The translations under genes and the position numbers were made by a program. Shown here piece by piece: positions 55,910 through 64,000 of a stretch of DNA of 64,000 bases. Each line of letters starts with the position of its first letter. The stretch's first letter is position 1. Below the pieces are notes generated by a model. That model ran no database searches. It saw nothing but the letters and a program-made list of their open reading frames with translations, and was not told the origin of the DNA. The stretch lies in assembly GCF_015533855.1 (NCBI RefSeq), contig NZ_AP024154.1, forward strand, positions 933,001 through 997,000, written 5' to 3'. The stretch comes from Echinicola sp. 20G. GTDB lineage: Bacteria; Bacteroidota; Bacteroidia; Cytophagales; Cyclobacteriaceae.

Positions 55910-57196
55910 ATGAAGAAATCATGGATTGCAGCCGTGGGAGTAGTGCTGCTAACGGCCGGAGGATATGGACTTTACCATTTCAATCTCCAGCCAAAAAGTG
56001 AAGAAGTGGCAGAGGAGGCTACAGCGGTAATGGAAGTACCGGCTGTAGTGGAAGAAAATTTGCTTTATGGTATTGATGTTAATAAACTAGATGTGGTAGA
56101 AGGAGTAGTAGGAAGAAACCAAACATTATCCACCATCCTCGCTCCCTTTAACGTCTCTTACCAGATTATTGACCAAATCGCCAAAAAGTCCAAGGATATT
56201 TTCGATGTCCGAAGGATCGCTTTCAATAAAAAATATACTGTCCTGACCTCTCGAGACAGTAGTGCCCAAGCAGAATATTTCATTTACGAACCCAATGCGG
56301 CCGAGTTTGTAGTTTACAAACTGGACGGAAACGATATTTACAAAGAAGCCAAACCTGTAGAAATCAGAAAAAGGGAAGTGGCAGGACAAATTACTTCCTC
56401 CCTTTATGTAAACATGACTGATCAGGGTGTTACCCCTGATTTGATAGATGAATTTGCCGACCTTTATGGTTGGAGTGTTGATTTTCAGCACCTTCAAAAG
56501 GGAGATAAGTTCAAAGTAGTTTATAATGAAAGGCTTGTTGAAGGAAAGGTAGTTGGCGTGGAGGAAATTCAGGCAGCTTTCTTCGAGCATAAAGGACAAC
56601 CCTATCATGCCATCCCGTTTGAACAAAACGGACAGGTGTCTTTCTTTGATGAAAAAGGCAACAGCTTTAAAAAAGCCTTCTTAAGAGACCCTGTTAAGTT
56701 TACCCGCATTAGTTCCCGCTACAACCTCAGAAGGTACCACCCTGTGCAAAAAAGATACAAAGCGCATTTAGGTACGGATTATGCTGCCCCAAGAGGAACT
56801 GAAATCAGGGCTGTGGGTGACGGGACTATCATTGCCGCCAGCTATACTGGAGGAAATGGTAATTATGTAAAAGTAAAACACAATGGCACCTATACCACCC
56901 AATATCTTCACATGTCCAAGATTGCCAGTGGAATCAGAAATGGTGTCAGGGTAAAACAAGGACAAGTAATTGGCTATGTGGGTAGCACAGGCTTAGCCAC
57001 TGGCCCACATTTATGTTTCAGGTTCTGGAAAAACGGTAAGCAAGTGGACTGGCTTAGAGAGGACATTCCTCCTTCTGAGCCCATCGCCGAAGCTAATAAA
57101 TTGGCTTTTGAAAGGGTAAAAGCTGAGAAGCTGGAGCAATTGGCCGCCATCCCCTATTCAGAAGGCAAAGACGAAAGATTACTTACAACTAGATAG
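55910..57196 (+). CDS. M23-family (LytM-type) peptidase with HxC in place of HxH
   Basis: The 428-residue protein has an N-terminal membrane anchor or signal (about 5-25), a long OapA/LysM-like N-terminal region (about 50-270), and a C-terminal LytM beta-sheet domain (about 280-385). The metal/catalytic positions are His286 and Asp290 (HLGTDYA), His334 (YLHM) and His367 (GPHLCF). The second His of the usual HxH motif, a zinc ligand in LytM, is Cys369. Cys can also bind zinc, so activity may remain, or the protein may be a regulator of cell-wall amidases. It should act in the periplasm on peptidoglycan. The stop is directly followed by a palindromic terminator. Confidence 0.88.
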   Translation: MKKSWIAAVGVVLLTAGGYGLYHFNLQPKSEEVAEEATAVMEVPAVVEENLLYGIDVNKLDVVEGVVGRNQTLSTILAPFNVSYQIIDQIAKKSKDIFDVRRIAFNKKYTVLTSRDSSAQAEYFIYEPNAAEFVVYKLDGNDIYKEAKPVEIRKREVAGQITSSLYVNMTDQGVTPDLIDEFADLYGWSVDFQHLQKGDKFKVVYNERLVEGKVVGVEEIQAAFFEHKGQPYHAIPFEQNGQVSFFDEKGNSFKKAFLRDPVKFTRISSRYNLRRYHPVQKRYKAHLGTDYAAPRGTEIRAVGDGTIIAASYTGGNGNYVKVKHNGTYTTQYLHMSKIASGIRNGVRVKQGQVIGYVGSTGLATGPHLCFRFWKNGKQVDWLREDIPPSEPIAEANKLAFERVKAEKLEQLAAIPYSEGKDERLLTTR

Positions 57197-57224
57197 AAAA
57201 AGGAGGTCAATTGACCTCCTTTTT
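57197..57224. terminator. Perfectly palindromic bidirectional terminator
   Basis: The 28-bp sequence is a perfect palindrome: AAAAAGGAGGTCAA joined directly to its reverse complement. Each strand has a GC-rich stem core (GGAGGTC) and a T-run after it. It begins one base after the M23 stop codon and lies 28 bp before the end of the converging OmpA-family gene, so it should terminate both. Confidence 0.85.
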
Positions 57225-57252
57225 CATTACTGGAATATTTGGGTTTTATTCC

Positions 57253-59949
57253 TCAAAGGACCATCACCCAAGCTCCTTCAAAGCCTGAAGCAATTACCTG
57301 ATCCAAATCCCCTAAAGCCATTTGGAGATTATCATATTTAGCAGCATAACAATAATAGAGACCTGTAGCAGGATCAAAAAAGAAGCCTCCTTTTTCAAGA
57401 CCGCTGGCTTTATTCCTCTTTGAAAATACAGTCGCATTATCAGCAGAAGAAAATACTCCAGTGATCACATAGGTTCCCTTTAGCTGATCTTCAATACTAC
57501 CATCCTGAAAATAACTGATCTTCTCCTCCACAATTTCTTCATTGGAAGCATTGATGTTTTTCTCATTCAGCATCAACTTGACCTCTGTTCTTCTGTTAAG
57601 CTGGTGTTCGGCTTCGGTACACGGTGTTCCTTCACAATCATGTACAGGCCTGGTTTTTCCATACCAAGAATAGGATACCCTACCTTCATCGATACCTCGC
57701 GCAACTAAAAACTGGCGGACTACCTCCGCTCTTTTTTCAGACAGTCCTTCATTGTAGGCTTCAGAGCCTCTAATATCTGTATGACCTTCCAAAGCCAACT
57801 GGATGCTTTCCCGCTCATTCATCAACAGCAGCAAGCGCTCCAACTGCTTGATGCCTTCAGGCCTCAAATTGTATTTGTCAAAATCAAAATAGATGGTTGG
57901 CACATTCATCTGAATGCCCAAATTGGGTTGATCACAAAGATCCAATAAATCTTGCGGAAGCTCATAATCCCTGTTTTCATCTGCAAAAGCCATCAGTACA
58001 AGCTCACTTCTTCTATTTAGCTGATGGGACCTTTCAGGGCATGGAACTCCATCACCACAGTCCACTGCCAACATTTTTTCCCCAAACCATTCCTCATGAA
58101 CCCGCTCTGTCGCTATCCCCTTGGTCGCCAAATAAGCTGCAACCGCATCAGCCCTGTCATTACTAAGCCTGTCATTGTATTCATCAGAAGCCCGGGCGTC
58201 GGTATGGGAACGCACCATCAAGTCCAAATAATCATGCTCATTCATCAGACTGGCCAGTTTATCCAAAATTGGCTGTGCATCAGAGCGGATTGAGGATTTG
58301 TCCAAATCATAATAAACCAAATCCACAAATACCGTGGTCTTATAAGGGATAGGAACCAAAGTGTATTCTCTCTCCAAGAGCGTTCCTTCCATGCCCTCTG
58401 TATTGATATCTTCATCATGTACCGGGAAATAGCCTCTTTTGGAAATCTTTAGCTCATAGTGGCTCTCAGGACTTATATTGGCTTTTACTTCTCCTGCCGT
58501 CTCTCGATCAAGATCCAAAGTCTTAGCAGCATCCTTTTCAATAAACTCTGCCACAAAACCATCCGTAATCAAAGCACCATCACAATCTTTCACCCTTCCC
58601 AAAAACCTTCTGAACATGTCTTTGATCATATAAATGTCATCCAGCCCTTTTCCTCCCGACCTATTGGAAGAAAGGTATTTGGTACCTTCTTCAGATAAGG
58701 TCATCGCAAAATCATCCTTGGGGGAATTGTAGGGAACTCCCATATTTTTCACATTGCTTAAGGATCCATTTTGATATTTAGCTGAAAAAATATCCAGTCC
58801 TCCCAGTCCAAAGTGCCCATTGGATGAAAAGTAAAAATTATTTCCAAACAGGTAAGGGTCCCTTTCATCTCCTTCGGTATTGATGTCAGGCCCAAGGTTT
58901 TTTGGTTCCCCAAAGTTAAACTCCTTATCATATTCCACCACATAGATGTCAAAGCCCCCATAGCCACCTTCCATATCTGAAGCAAAGTAAAGTTGGTTAC
59001 TGTTCTCATCTAAAAAAGGATTGATCAACGAATACTTCAATGCATCATTTAAGGGAAACGCGCTATAATCTGAAAACTCACCATTTTCCCCTATCTTGCT
59101 GTAATAAATCTCTGGGTGATAATCTATGAATTCATTTTGCGACTGTCCATAGTCCATTTCTGGATTCACCTTTCTGGTTTTTACTTTTTTGCCATCTACC
59201 CTCTTTACTTCTCTGGTAACCGTATAAAAAGCCACAGCCTGTTGTTCCAAAAAGAAGGGGTCAGCAAAATGATAACTATCAGGAACAGGCGAAGTCACTG
59301 TTGCTACTTCTCCCTCTTTGTTCATTTTGTATACCGTAAGAAAATCCCTGCCTGTCCATTCATAGGTATCTTCATTGATTTTGTTGCTTACATCAAAACG
59401 AATGGCTGCTTTCTTACTGTGCCCGGCATCTCCCCGATCAGAGGCAAAATACTTATTTCCCTGTCCATCCACTACCATTCCAAAATCCGCTGAAGCCGAA
59501 TTCAATGAATCCAGCCCCACAGCTTCGACAGAGGTAGGCTTGTCATACCAGCTCATCAAAGAATCCAAGTTGATTTTGTCCAATTTCCCTTCACTGGTGA
59601 TCGTATCCATAGCCAGAACTACCTCATCCATTTTGCCTAATTGATTGGCTGAAGCAATAAAATTGACAAAGTCATTGGTGCTGGCCTCTTCAAATCCAAC
59701 AGTGGTCTTCCACCACTCATAGGATTGATCATAATCATTTAGCTTTTGAAAGCTCATCGCCGCACGCTGAGCTGCCTTGTACTTTCCCTTTTTCTCAAAA
59801 GCCTTGACATAAACTTCTGCAGCTTCCTCATAATTAAAAAGCTCATACTGTTTGTCAGCATACCGAAACAATGAATTTTGCGCCATGGCATTGTGGTGAA
59901 TCATGGTCACCACTACCCCGGCAAATAGAAGTCTAAAAATTGTTTTCAT
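57253..59949 (-). CDS. OmpA-family protein with PD40 repeats, two OmpA domains and a SPOR-like tail
   Basis: The 898-residue protein starts at the ATG at 59949, 2 bp after the PorP/SprF stop (an ATG at 59961 adds four residues). Order of parts: signal peptide to about residue 24; TPR-like helices (about 28-110); WD40-like PD40 repeats (about 270-440, YFASDMEGGYGGFDIYVVEY, YFSSNGHFGLGGLDIFS); a carboxypeptidase-regulatory-like segment; two OmpA peptidoglycan-binding domains (about 540-650 and 680-795, each ending HQLNRRSE or HQLNRRTE); and a SPOR-like C-terminus. It should tie an outer-membrane complex to peptidoglycan. The PorP/SprF gene and the type B sorted protein lie directly upstream, the usual set in gliding and adhesin loci. 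Confidence 0.88.
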   Translation of the reverse strand: MKTIFRLLFAGVVVTMIHHNAMAQNSLFRYADKQYELFNYEEAAEVYVKAFEKKGKYKAAQRAAMSFQKLNDYDQSYEWWKTTVGFEEASTNDFVNFIASANQLGKMDEVVLAMDTITSEGKLDKINLDSLMSWYDKPTSVEAVGLDSLNSASADFGMVVDGQGNKYFASDRGDAGHSKKAAIRFDVSNKINEDTYEWTGRDFLTVYKMNKEGEVATVTSPVPDSYHFADPFFLEQQAVAFYTVTREVKRVDGKKVKTRKVNPEMDYGQSQNEFIDYHPEIYYSKIGENGEFSDYSAFPLNDALKYSLINPFLDENSNQLYFASDMEGGYGGFDIYVVEYDKEFNFGEPKNLGPDINTEGDERDPYLFGNNFYFSSNGHFGLGGLDIFSAKYQNGSLSNVKNMGVPYNSPKDDFAMTLSEEGTKYLSSNRSGGKGLDDIYMIKDMFRRFLGRVKDCDGALITDGFVAEFIEKDAAKTLDLDRETAGEVKANISPESHYELKISKRGYFPVHDEDINTEGMEGTLLEREYTLVPIPYKTTVFVDLVYYDLDKSSIRSDAQPILDKLASLMNEHDYLDLMVRSHTDARASDEYNDRLSNDRADAVAAYLATKGIATERVHEEWFGEKMLAVDCGDGVPCPERSHQLNRRSELVLMAFADENRDYELPQDLLDLCDQPNLGIQMNVPTIYFDFDKYNLRPEGIKQLERLLLLMNERESIQLALEGHTDIRGSEAYNEGLSEKRAEVVRQFLVARGIDEGRVSYSWYGKTRPVHDCEGTPCTEAEHQLNRRTEVKLMLNEKNINASNEEIVEEKISYFQDGSIEDQLKGTYVITGVFSSADNATVFSKRNKASGLEKGGFFFDPATGLYYCYAAKYDNLQMALGDLDQVIASGFEGAWVMVL

Positions 59950-59951
59950 AA

Positions 59952-60926
59952 CTAAAACCATCTTGGGTTGTTCATCCTTACATTCTTAGGAGTAATATAG
60001 TACCCTACCGATATTTCGTGGGAGTTATTCCTTAAATTACTCAAAACATTTGTATTATGATCATAAGCATACCCAATTCTTAAGTTATTGGTGGCAAAAA
60101 TCTCTATGATAGCTGCAATAGAGTTTCGCTTGCTTAAGTCCTCCTGTAAGGCTTCATTACCGTTCCCCATATTGGAGCGATACGATCCTCCTACCCATAA
60201 AGTCTGCATAAAAAGGAACATTCCATTGATATCATAATTGGTGGCTGCTCCCTGTTCTTCTTTAATCAATATAGATGGTTTGAACTGAATATCCTCTGAA
60301 ATAGGCAACATGACCCCTGCGGTCAAATAGTAATGGAAATTATGATATGCCAAAGCTATGTCCTCTCTCTCCAAAGCTTTTTGACCAACCAAGTTGTAAA
60401 CACTTACTCCAGCATAGAAACGTTGTGTATTGAAGAAAATACCAGCATTTAAATTAGGTGTAAACATATTAGTCTTTCCTTCTGGGATATTGTTATCCCC
60501 AAAGTCATTTGGGTTTAGCAGGTCCCCATCCATTACATACTCAGATACACCTGCACTTACACCCAAGCCTAAAAAAGACTCATATCCAGTTTGGATTCTA
60601 TAGGCATAAGTCAACATTCCTGAGTTTGTTTGTGTAGGCCCGATCTTATCTGACATGATAGAAGCTCCAAAACCCATCAGCCCTTCATTGGCACTCAAAT
60701 CTGCCGTAACGGTAAAGGTTGTAGGGGCTCCTGGAAAATTCACCCACTGACTTCTATAAGTCGATTGAATATAAGGCACTCCTTTGTATCCTGCATAACC
60801 TGGATTTACATGCAGCCCATTGAAAATATACTGGCTGAATTGTGGCAGCTGCTGGGCAAAAGTACCCTGAGTAGTATTAAAGAATACTGTCAGGGAAATT
60901 ACGAGAATTTTAAAAATATTTTTCAT
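59952..60926 (-). CDS. PorP/SprF-family type IX secretion-associated membrane protein
   Basis: The 324-residue outer-membrane beta-barrel protein has a signal peptide (to about residue 24, GTFAQ), then the family start LPQFSQYIFNGLHVNPGYAG (27-46). Later family marks include QWVNFPGAPTTF (about 60-71) and SKRNSIAAIIEIFATNNLRI near 280. It ends in the aromatic residue pattern MNNPRWF. SprF-like proteins are needed for secretion or surface anchoring of specific type B cargo. Here the cargo gene lies 15 bp upstream (60942), so the two are co-transcribed. The downstream OmpA-family gene follows after 2 bp. Confidence 0.92.
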   Translation of the reverse strand: MKNIFKILVISLTVFFNTTQGTFAQQLPQFSQYIFNGLHVNPGYAGYKGVPYIQSTYRSQWVNFPGAPTTFTVTADLSANEGLMGFGASIMSDKIGPTQTNSGMLTYAYRIQTGYESFLGLGVSAGVSEYVMDGDLLNPNDFGDNNIPEGKTNMFTPNLNAGIFFNTQRFYAGVSVYNLVGQKALEREDIALAYHNFHYYLTAGVMLPISEDIQFKPSILIKEEQGAATNYDINGMFLFMQTLWVGGSYRSNMGNGNEALQEDLSKRNSIAAIIEIFATNNLRIGYAYDHNTNVLSNLRNNSHEISVGYYITPKNVRMNNPRWF

Positions 60927-60941
60927 CTCTATTTCAGCTTA

Positions 60942-63900
60942 TTAATTATCGAATTTACTTCCGTTCTTAATCACTTGGATCCACCCTTTGAAGGTATGTA
61001 CTTCCCCTAAGCTATCTGTCACTGTCAACACGTAGAAGTATGCTCCTGCATTTAGGCCTTTCGCCGCCCAATCTTGTTGGTATCCTTTGGTTTCAAAAAC
61101 ATGGTCTCCCCATCTATTGAGAATTACTATTTCATTTTGCTCAAATTTACCAAGCCCTTTGATCACAAATTGATCGTTCTTGTTATCCATGTCACCCGGT
61201 GTGATTACATTAGGGATAAAGAAGGTTTCTATTCCATTCTGATCACTGGCAGTATTGTCTTCGGGGTTCTTGTCCTCCTCTGCTGATCCTACCACCGCTT
61301 GATTTATAATCACCCCTGGCTCCATAGCCTTAACCTTAAGGGTAATGGTTATCTGCCCATCAGCAGGAAAGAAAGGTACTGCCCAAGTAATTTGTTGGCC
61401 ATTCGCAGTCATTTCAGCTACTATTTCACTACTATTGGCTGTATAGCTCCCGCCTACCATGACAACGTTCGATGGAAGATTGTCTGTAATTATTACATCC
61501 GTAGCATCGTTCCCTCCAATATTATTTACTACAATCTCATAGTTAAACTCATCTCCTTCGTACACTTCAACTCCAAATGAGGTCTTGGTAATACTCAAAT
61601 CCACTTCTTCATTTTCAACAAGGACAGTGGAAGCCTCTTCTCTGAGTTCAAAATTACCAGCTTGTAGTGTGACAACATTAGTTGCTTCACCTTCTGCAGT
61701 GGCCATCACTTGAATTTCGAAGGATATGGTTTCTCCGGCTTCGATTTGATCAATCAGCCATGTCAGATCTTCTGTGGTTTCCAAAGTAGTGGAGATAAAA
61801 GTCATTTGGGCCGGCAATAGATCTTTCAAGATCACATTTCCTACGGCAAACTCACTGTTGTTGGTTAAAGTGATGGTGTAAGTAGCCATCTCTCCAAGAC
61901 CTAAACTGGCCACGTCAACTGTTTTACTTAATGACATCGAAATCGGCCTTACCATGATATTGACCTCTGCCGTTCCGCAAATCACCTCTGGAAGGCTATT
62001 GTCACATATTTGGTAGGTAAATGTGTCTGTACCGCTAAAGTCAGTATCAGGAACATAGGTAACCGTTCCGTCAGCATTGATGGTCAGGCTGCCATTGGCA
62101 GTTTCACTTATGATGGCCAAGCTGTTTGGATCCAAGGGGTGGATGGTTGTCACATCATTGGCAAGAATGTCAAAGGTGATTTCTTGGTTCATATTTGTAA
62201 TCATCTGATCATCCATCGGCATTACTTCATTTGCCTGAATTCTAAATGTTACCAAGGCCTGATCTTTATTACTCGGATTGAGTTTTTCCCTTAGCTCATA
62301 GCGCAAAGTATAGGCTCTTGCCGCTATGTCTGGAGGTAAAGTCAATAAACCTTCTTCATCAACTTGAAGCCCAATGATACCATCTAAGTCAATGAACTCA
62401 AAGTCCACATCCTCTGGGTTGATTTCGCTGTTATTAAATAAATCATTTAATAGTATGTTTCCGAAAACCCTACCCGTGGAACTGTTAAAAACGCCAAAAT
62501 CATCGTCATTTGCTTCAATCGGTGTAAGGGAAGCTATAGATTCTTCAGAAGCACTGTCACTTACCTCTTCTCCATTTGGATCCTCAGCATTTACATGTGC
62601 TGTATTGACTACTTTTCCTTCCTCCAAGTCTGCTTGTGTCACCTTATGCACGGTAGTGAAAGCAGTGCTGCCTCCTGGCGCAAGACTGGCCAATACGCTT
62701 TCAAGCCCAGTCATTGGATCAGTAACTTTTATATTGCTCAAGGTCACATTTCCTGTATTGGTCACGATCAAAGTATAAGTGATTTCTTCACCCAAAACAC
62801 TATAGCTTTCTTTGTCCGCCACTTTTGTAAGCGCTACAGCTGAAACACCCTCCTCTAAGGAGATGGTCTCTTCATCAACGGACTTTAATTTGTGGTTCTT
62901 CGCGCAGGTAGCATGCCCTGTTGCTATGTTGGTAATTTCCCCACCGGCATCAATATCCTCTTGCACTATTTCATAGCTTGCTGTAAAATCAATACTTTCA
63001 CCTGGCCCAAGACTTGGCACCATTGTCGGCATTATTTCACTTATTGCCCCATTGCCGGGATGATCATCCGTCACATAGATATCCGTAACTGTTGTGTTTC
63101 CTGTATTGCTTATTCGATAGGTATAAGTAACAATTTCCCCTACTTTTAGAGATTCTGTTTTGTCCGCGGATTTAACCATCTTTATGCCTATGACTTGCTC
63201 CACTTTTGTTACGGCATCATCACATTTTTTTTCTGCCTCATTACTGCTCACAACTGCTTTATTGACCAACTTTCCTCCTCTATCAATATCGGATTGGGTC
63301 ACCGCATAAGACGTTTTATAAACCCATGATTCATTGGTATCCAATTCTCCATCTTGATCTTCATCACCACTCACTAGACTCAATGGCACATCTCCGTTGG
63401 TCATTTCATCCATCACATTCACACCTGTCAAGTTAATTCTTCCAGGATTAGTGACAGTAATAGTATAATTCAAATTGGTGGGCGATGAAATAGAAGTTTG
63501 GTCAACCTCCTTTTTAATTTTAATGTTTGCAGGATTGTCAGCTAAAGTATAATCACCTAAAGATTCCAATTGAATAAAACTATAATCATTGCAATCATAA
63601 GTAGAAGACAAATCAGTATCACTAGAATTAGTCCATGCTAATAATGGGTTACTCAGTTTGAGTTCTTCTCCGCAAGCCCATGTAAAAGAATAGGGTAAAG
63701 TCACGATTTTTGAAGCACTGACAGCAGCAGGGACACTTCCCATAAATAGATTCAAGTACTCGTGATTATTACCATTCTTTAAATCCATAAAAATCCTAGC
63801 ATTTTCAGCAGGTATGTTGGATTTAGTTTTATACCGCACAGATATAAATAAGTTGTGCTTTTCGCCTGACAAACAATCTTTTTCTTGTTGGGTAAGAGCT

Positions 63901-64000
63901 AACCCTGATTCATTACTAAGGTAAATGTCTTTAATTATATAATTGTCTGACGTACCTTCCAGCCCACATGACCTGAGATCAAGAAGTGCATTTTGATTTT
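60942..64000 (-). CDS. Giant repeat surface protein with type B (gliding-associated) C-terminal sorting domain, 5' end beyond window
   Basis: The frame is open from the stop at 60942 to the right edge, so at least 1019 residues are present and the N-terminus lies outside. The TTG near 63872 is not a credible start: coding-like sequence with QQEKDC and LDLRSCGLEG continues upstream. It contains at least five DUF11-type repeats (YTITVTNPGRINLTGVNV, YTYRISNTGNTTVTDIYV, YTLIVTNTGNVTLSNIKV, and two later ones), a cadherin-like/Ig domain (FDILANDV, DTFTYQICDNSLP), then the C-terminal domain FIPNVITPGDMDNKNDQF and VILNRWGDHVFE typical of type B type IX secretion signals. It is probably an adhesin or gliding-related surface protein exported with the PorP/SprF partner downstream. 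Confidence 0.9.
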   Translation of the reverse strand, partial: NQNALLDLRSCGLEGTSDNYIIKDIYLSNESGLALTQQEKDCLSGEKHNLFISVRYKTKSNIPAENARIFMDLKNGNNHEYLNLFMGSVPAAVSASKIVTLPYSFTWACGEELKLSNPLLAWTNSSDTDLSSTYDCNDYSFIQLESLGDYTLADNPANIKIKKEVDQTSISSPTNLNYTITVTNPGRINLTGVNVMDEMTNGDVPLSLVSGDEDQDGELDTNESWVYKTSYAVTQSDIDRGGKLVNKAVVSSNEAEKKCDDAVTKVEQVIGIKMVKSADKTESLKVGEIVTYTYRISNTGNTTVTDIYVTDDHPGNGAISEIMPTMVPSLGPGESIDFTASYEIVQEDIDAGGEITNIATGHATCAKNHKLKSVDEETISLEEGVSAVALTKVADKESYSVLGEEITYTLIVTNTGNVTLSNIKVTDPMTGLESVLASLAPGGSTAFTTVHKVTQADLEEGKVVNTAHVNAEDPNGEEVSDSASEESIASLTPIEANDDDFGVFNSSTGRVFGNILLNDLFNNSEINPEDVDFEFIDLDGIIGLQVDEEGLLTLPPDIAARAYTLRYELREKLNPSNKDQALVTFRIQANEVMPMDDQMITNMNQEITFDILANDVTTIHPLDPNSLAIISETANGSLTINADGTVTYVPDTDFSGTDTFTYQICDNSLPEVICGTAEVNIMVRPISMSLSKTVDVASLGLGEMATYTITLTNNSEFAVGNVILKDLLPAQMTFISTTLETTEDLTWLIDQIEAGETISFEIQVMATAEGEATNVVTLQAGNFELREEASTVLVENEEVDLSITKTSFGVEVYEGDEFNYEIVVNNIGGNDATDVIITDNLPSNVVMVGGSYTANSSEIVAEMTANGQQITWAVPFFPADGQITITLKVKAMEPGVIINQAVVGSAEEDKNPEDNTASDQNGIETFFIPNVITPGDMDNKNDQFVIKGLGKFEQNEIVILNRWGDHVFETKGYQQDWAAKGLNAGAYFYVLTVTDSLGEVHTFKGWIQVIKNGSKFDN

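Noticed and set aside
63870..63872. TTG as the start of the large repeat protein
   Set aside because: The reading frame stays open with coding-like composition up to the right edge, so the real start lies beyond the window.
1..64000. Mobile element or phage content
   Set aside because: No transposase, integrase, phage structural gene or flanking direct repeat was seen, and composition looks uniform.

Overview
The window is a moderately AT-rich piece of a Bacteroidota chromosome, most likely from a marine-type member of the Cytophagales/Cyclobacteriaceae (Cyclobacterium, Echinicola and Algoriphagus relatives). The evidence is SusC/SusD pairs, FecIR-type sigma/anti-sigma pairs with DUF4974, a PorP/SprF protein next to a type B type-IX-secretion sorting domain, TAnnTTTG-like -7 boxes and the near absence of Shine-Dalgarno sites. 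I cannot name the species. I see no tRNA, rRNA, transposase, CRISPR array or phage gene.

Positions 1-46821, nearly all on the minus strand, form one large pectin utilisation region, read from high to low coordinates. The first surface system is sigma factor (46821), anti-sigma (46040), SusC (44947), SusD (41568) and a PL1 pectate lyase (39893). A spacer follows with a GNAT acetyltransferase and an ECF sigma/membrane-protein pair (36179-38065). Next come a catabolic block (NAL/DHDPS-family lyase, sodium symporter, L-fucose-isomerase family protein) closed by a strong terminator, and a lipoprotein GH28 with a PL10 pectate lyase. The second surface system is sigma (28331), anti-sigma (27603), SusC (26420) and SusD (22879), closed by a terminator. 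After it come two more PL1 lyases, DUF3826, a giant beta-helix/DUF6298-like protein, a GH140-like apiosidase, GH28, a GH43-like protein, a sialidase-fold protein, a GH78 rhamnosidase, a second NAL/DHDPS lyase, a second symporter and an iron-dependent alcohol dehydrogenase cut by the left edge.

The likely working order is this. PL1, PL10 and GH28 enzymes cut homogalacturonan outside the cell or at its surface. The SusCD pairs import oligosaccharides. GH78, GH140, GH43-like and the uncharacterised proteins trim rhamnose, apiose and other side sugars, which points to rhamnogalacturonan as a second target. The symporters, lyases, isomerase and dehydrogenase take up and break down the released sugars. 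Both SusC proteins carry an N-terminal STN signalling domain and sit beside FecI/FecR-type genes, so each system probably senses its own ligand by trans-envelope signalling. No hybrid two-component sensor is present.

From about 46945 to 64000 the content is general cell-surface and housekeeping biology: a secreted protein of unknown function, an Oar-like TonB-dependent receptor, a lysoplasmalogenase-like membrane protein, two thioredoxin-fold proteins, aspartyl-tRNA synthetase, an M23 peptidase with an altered metal-site motif, and a three-gene surface cluster (OmpA-family protein with two OmpA domains, PorP/SprF protein, and a large repeat protein with a type B sorting domain that runs off the right edge).
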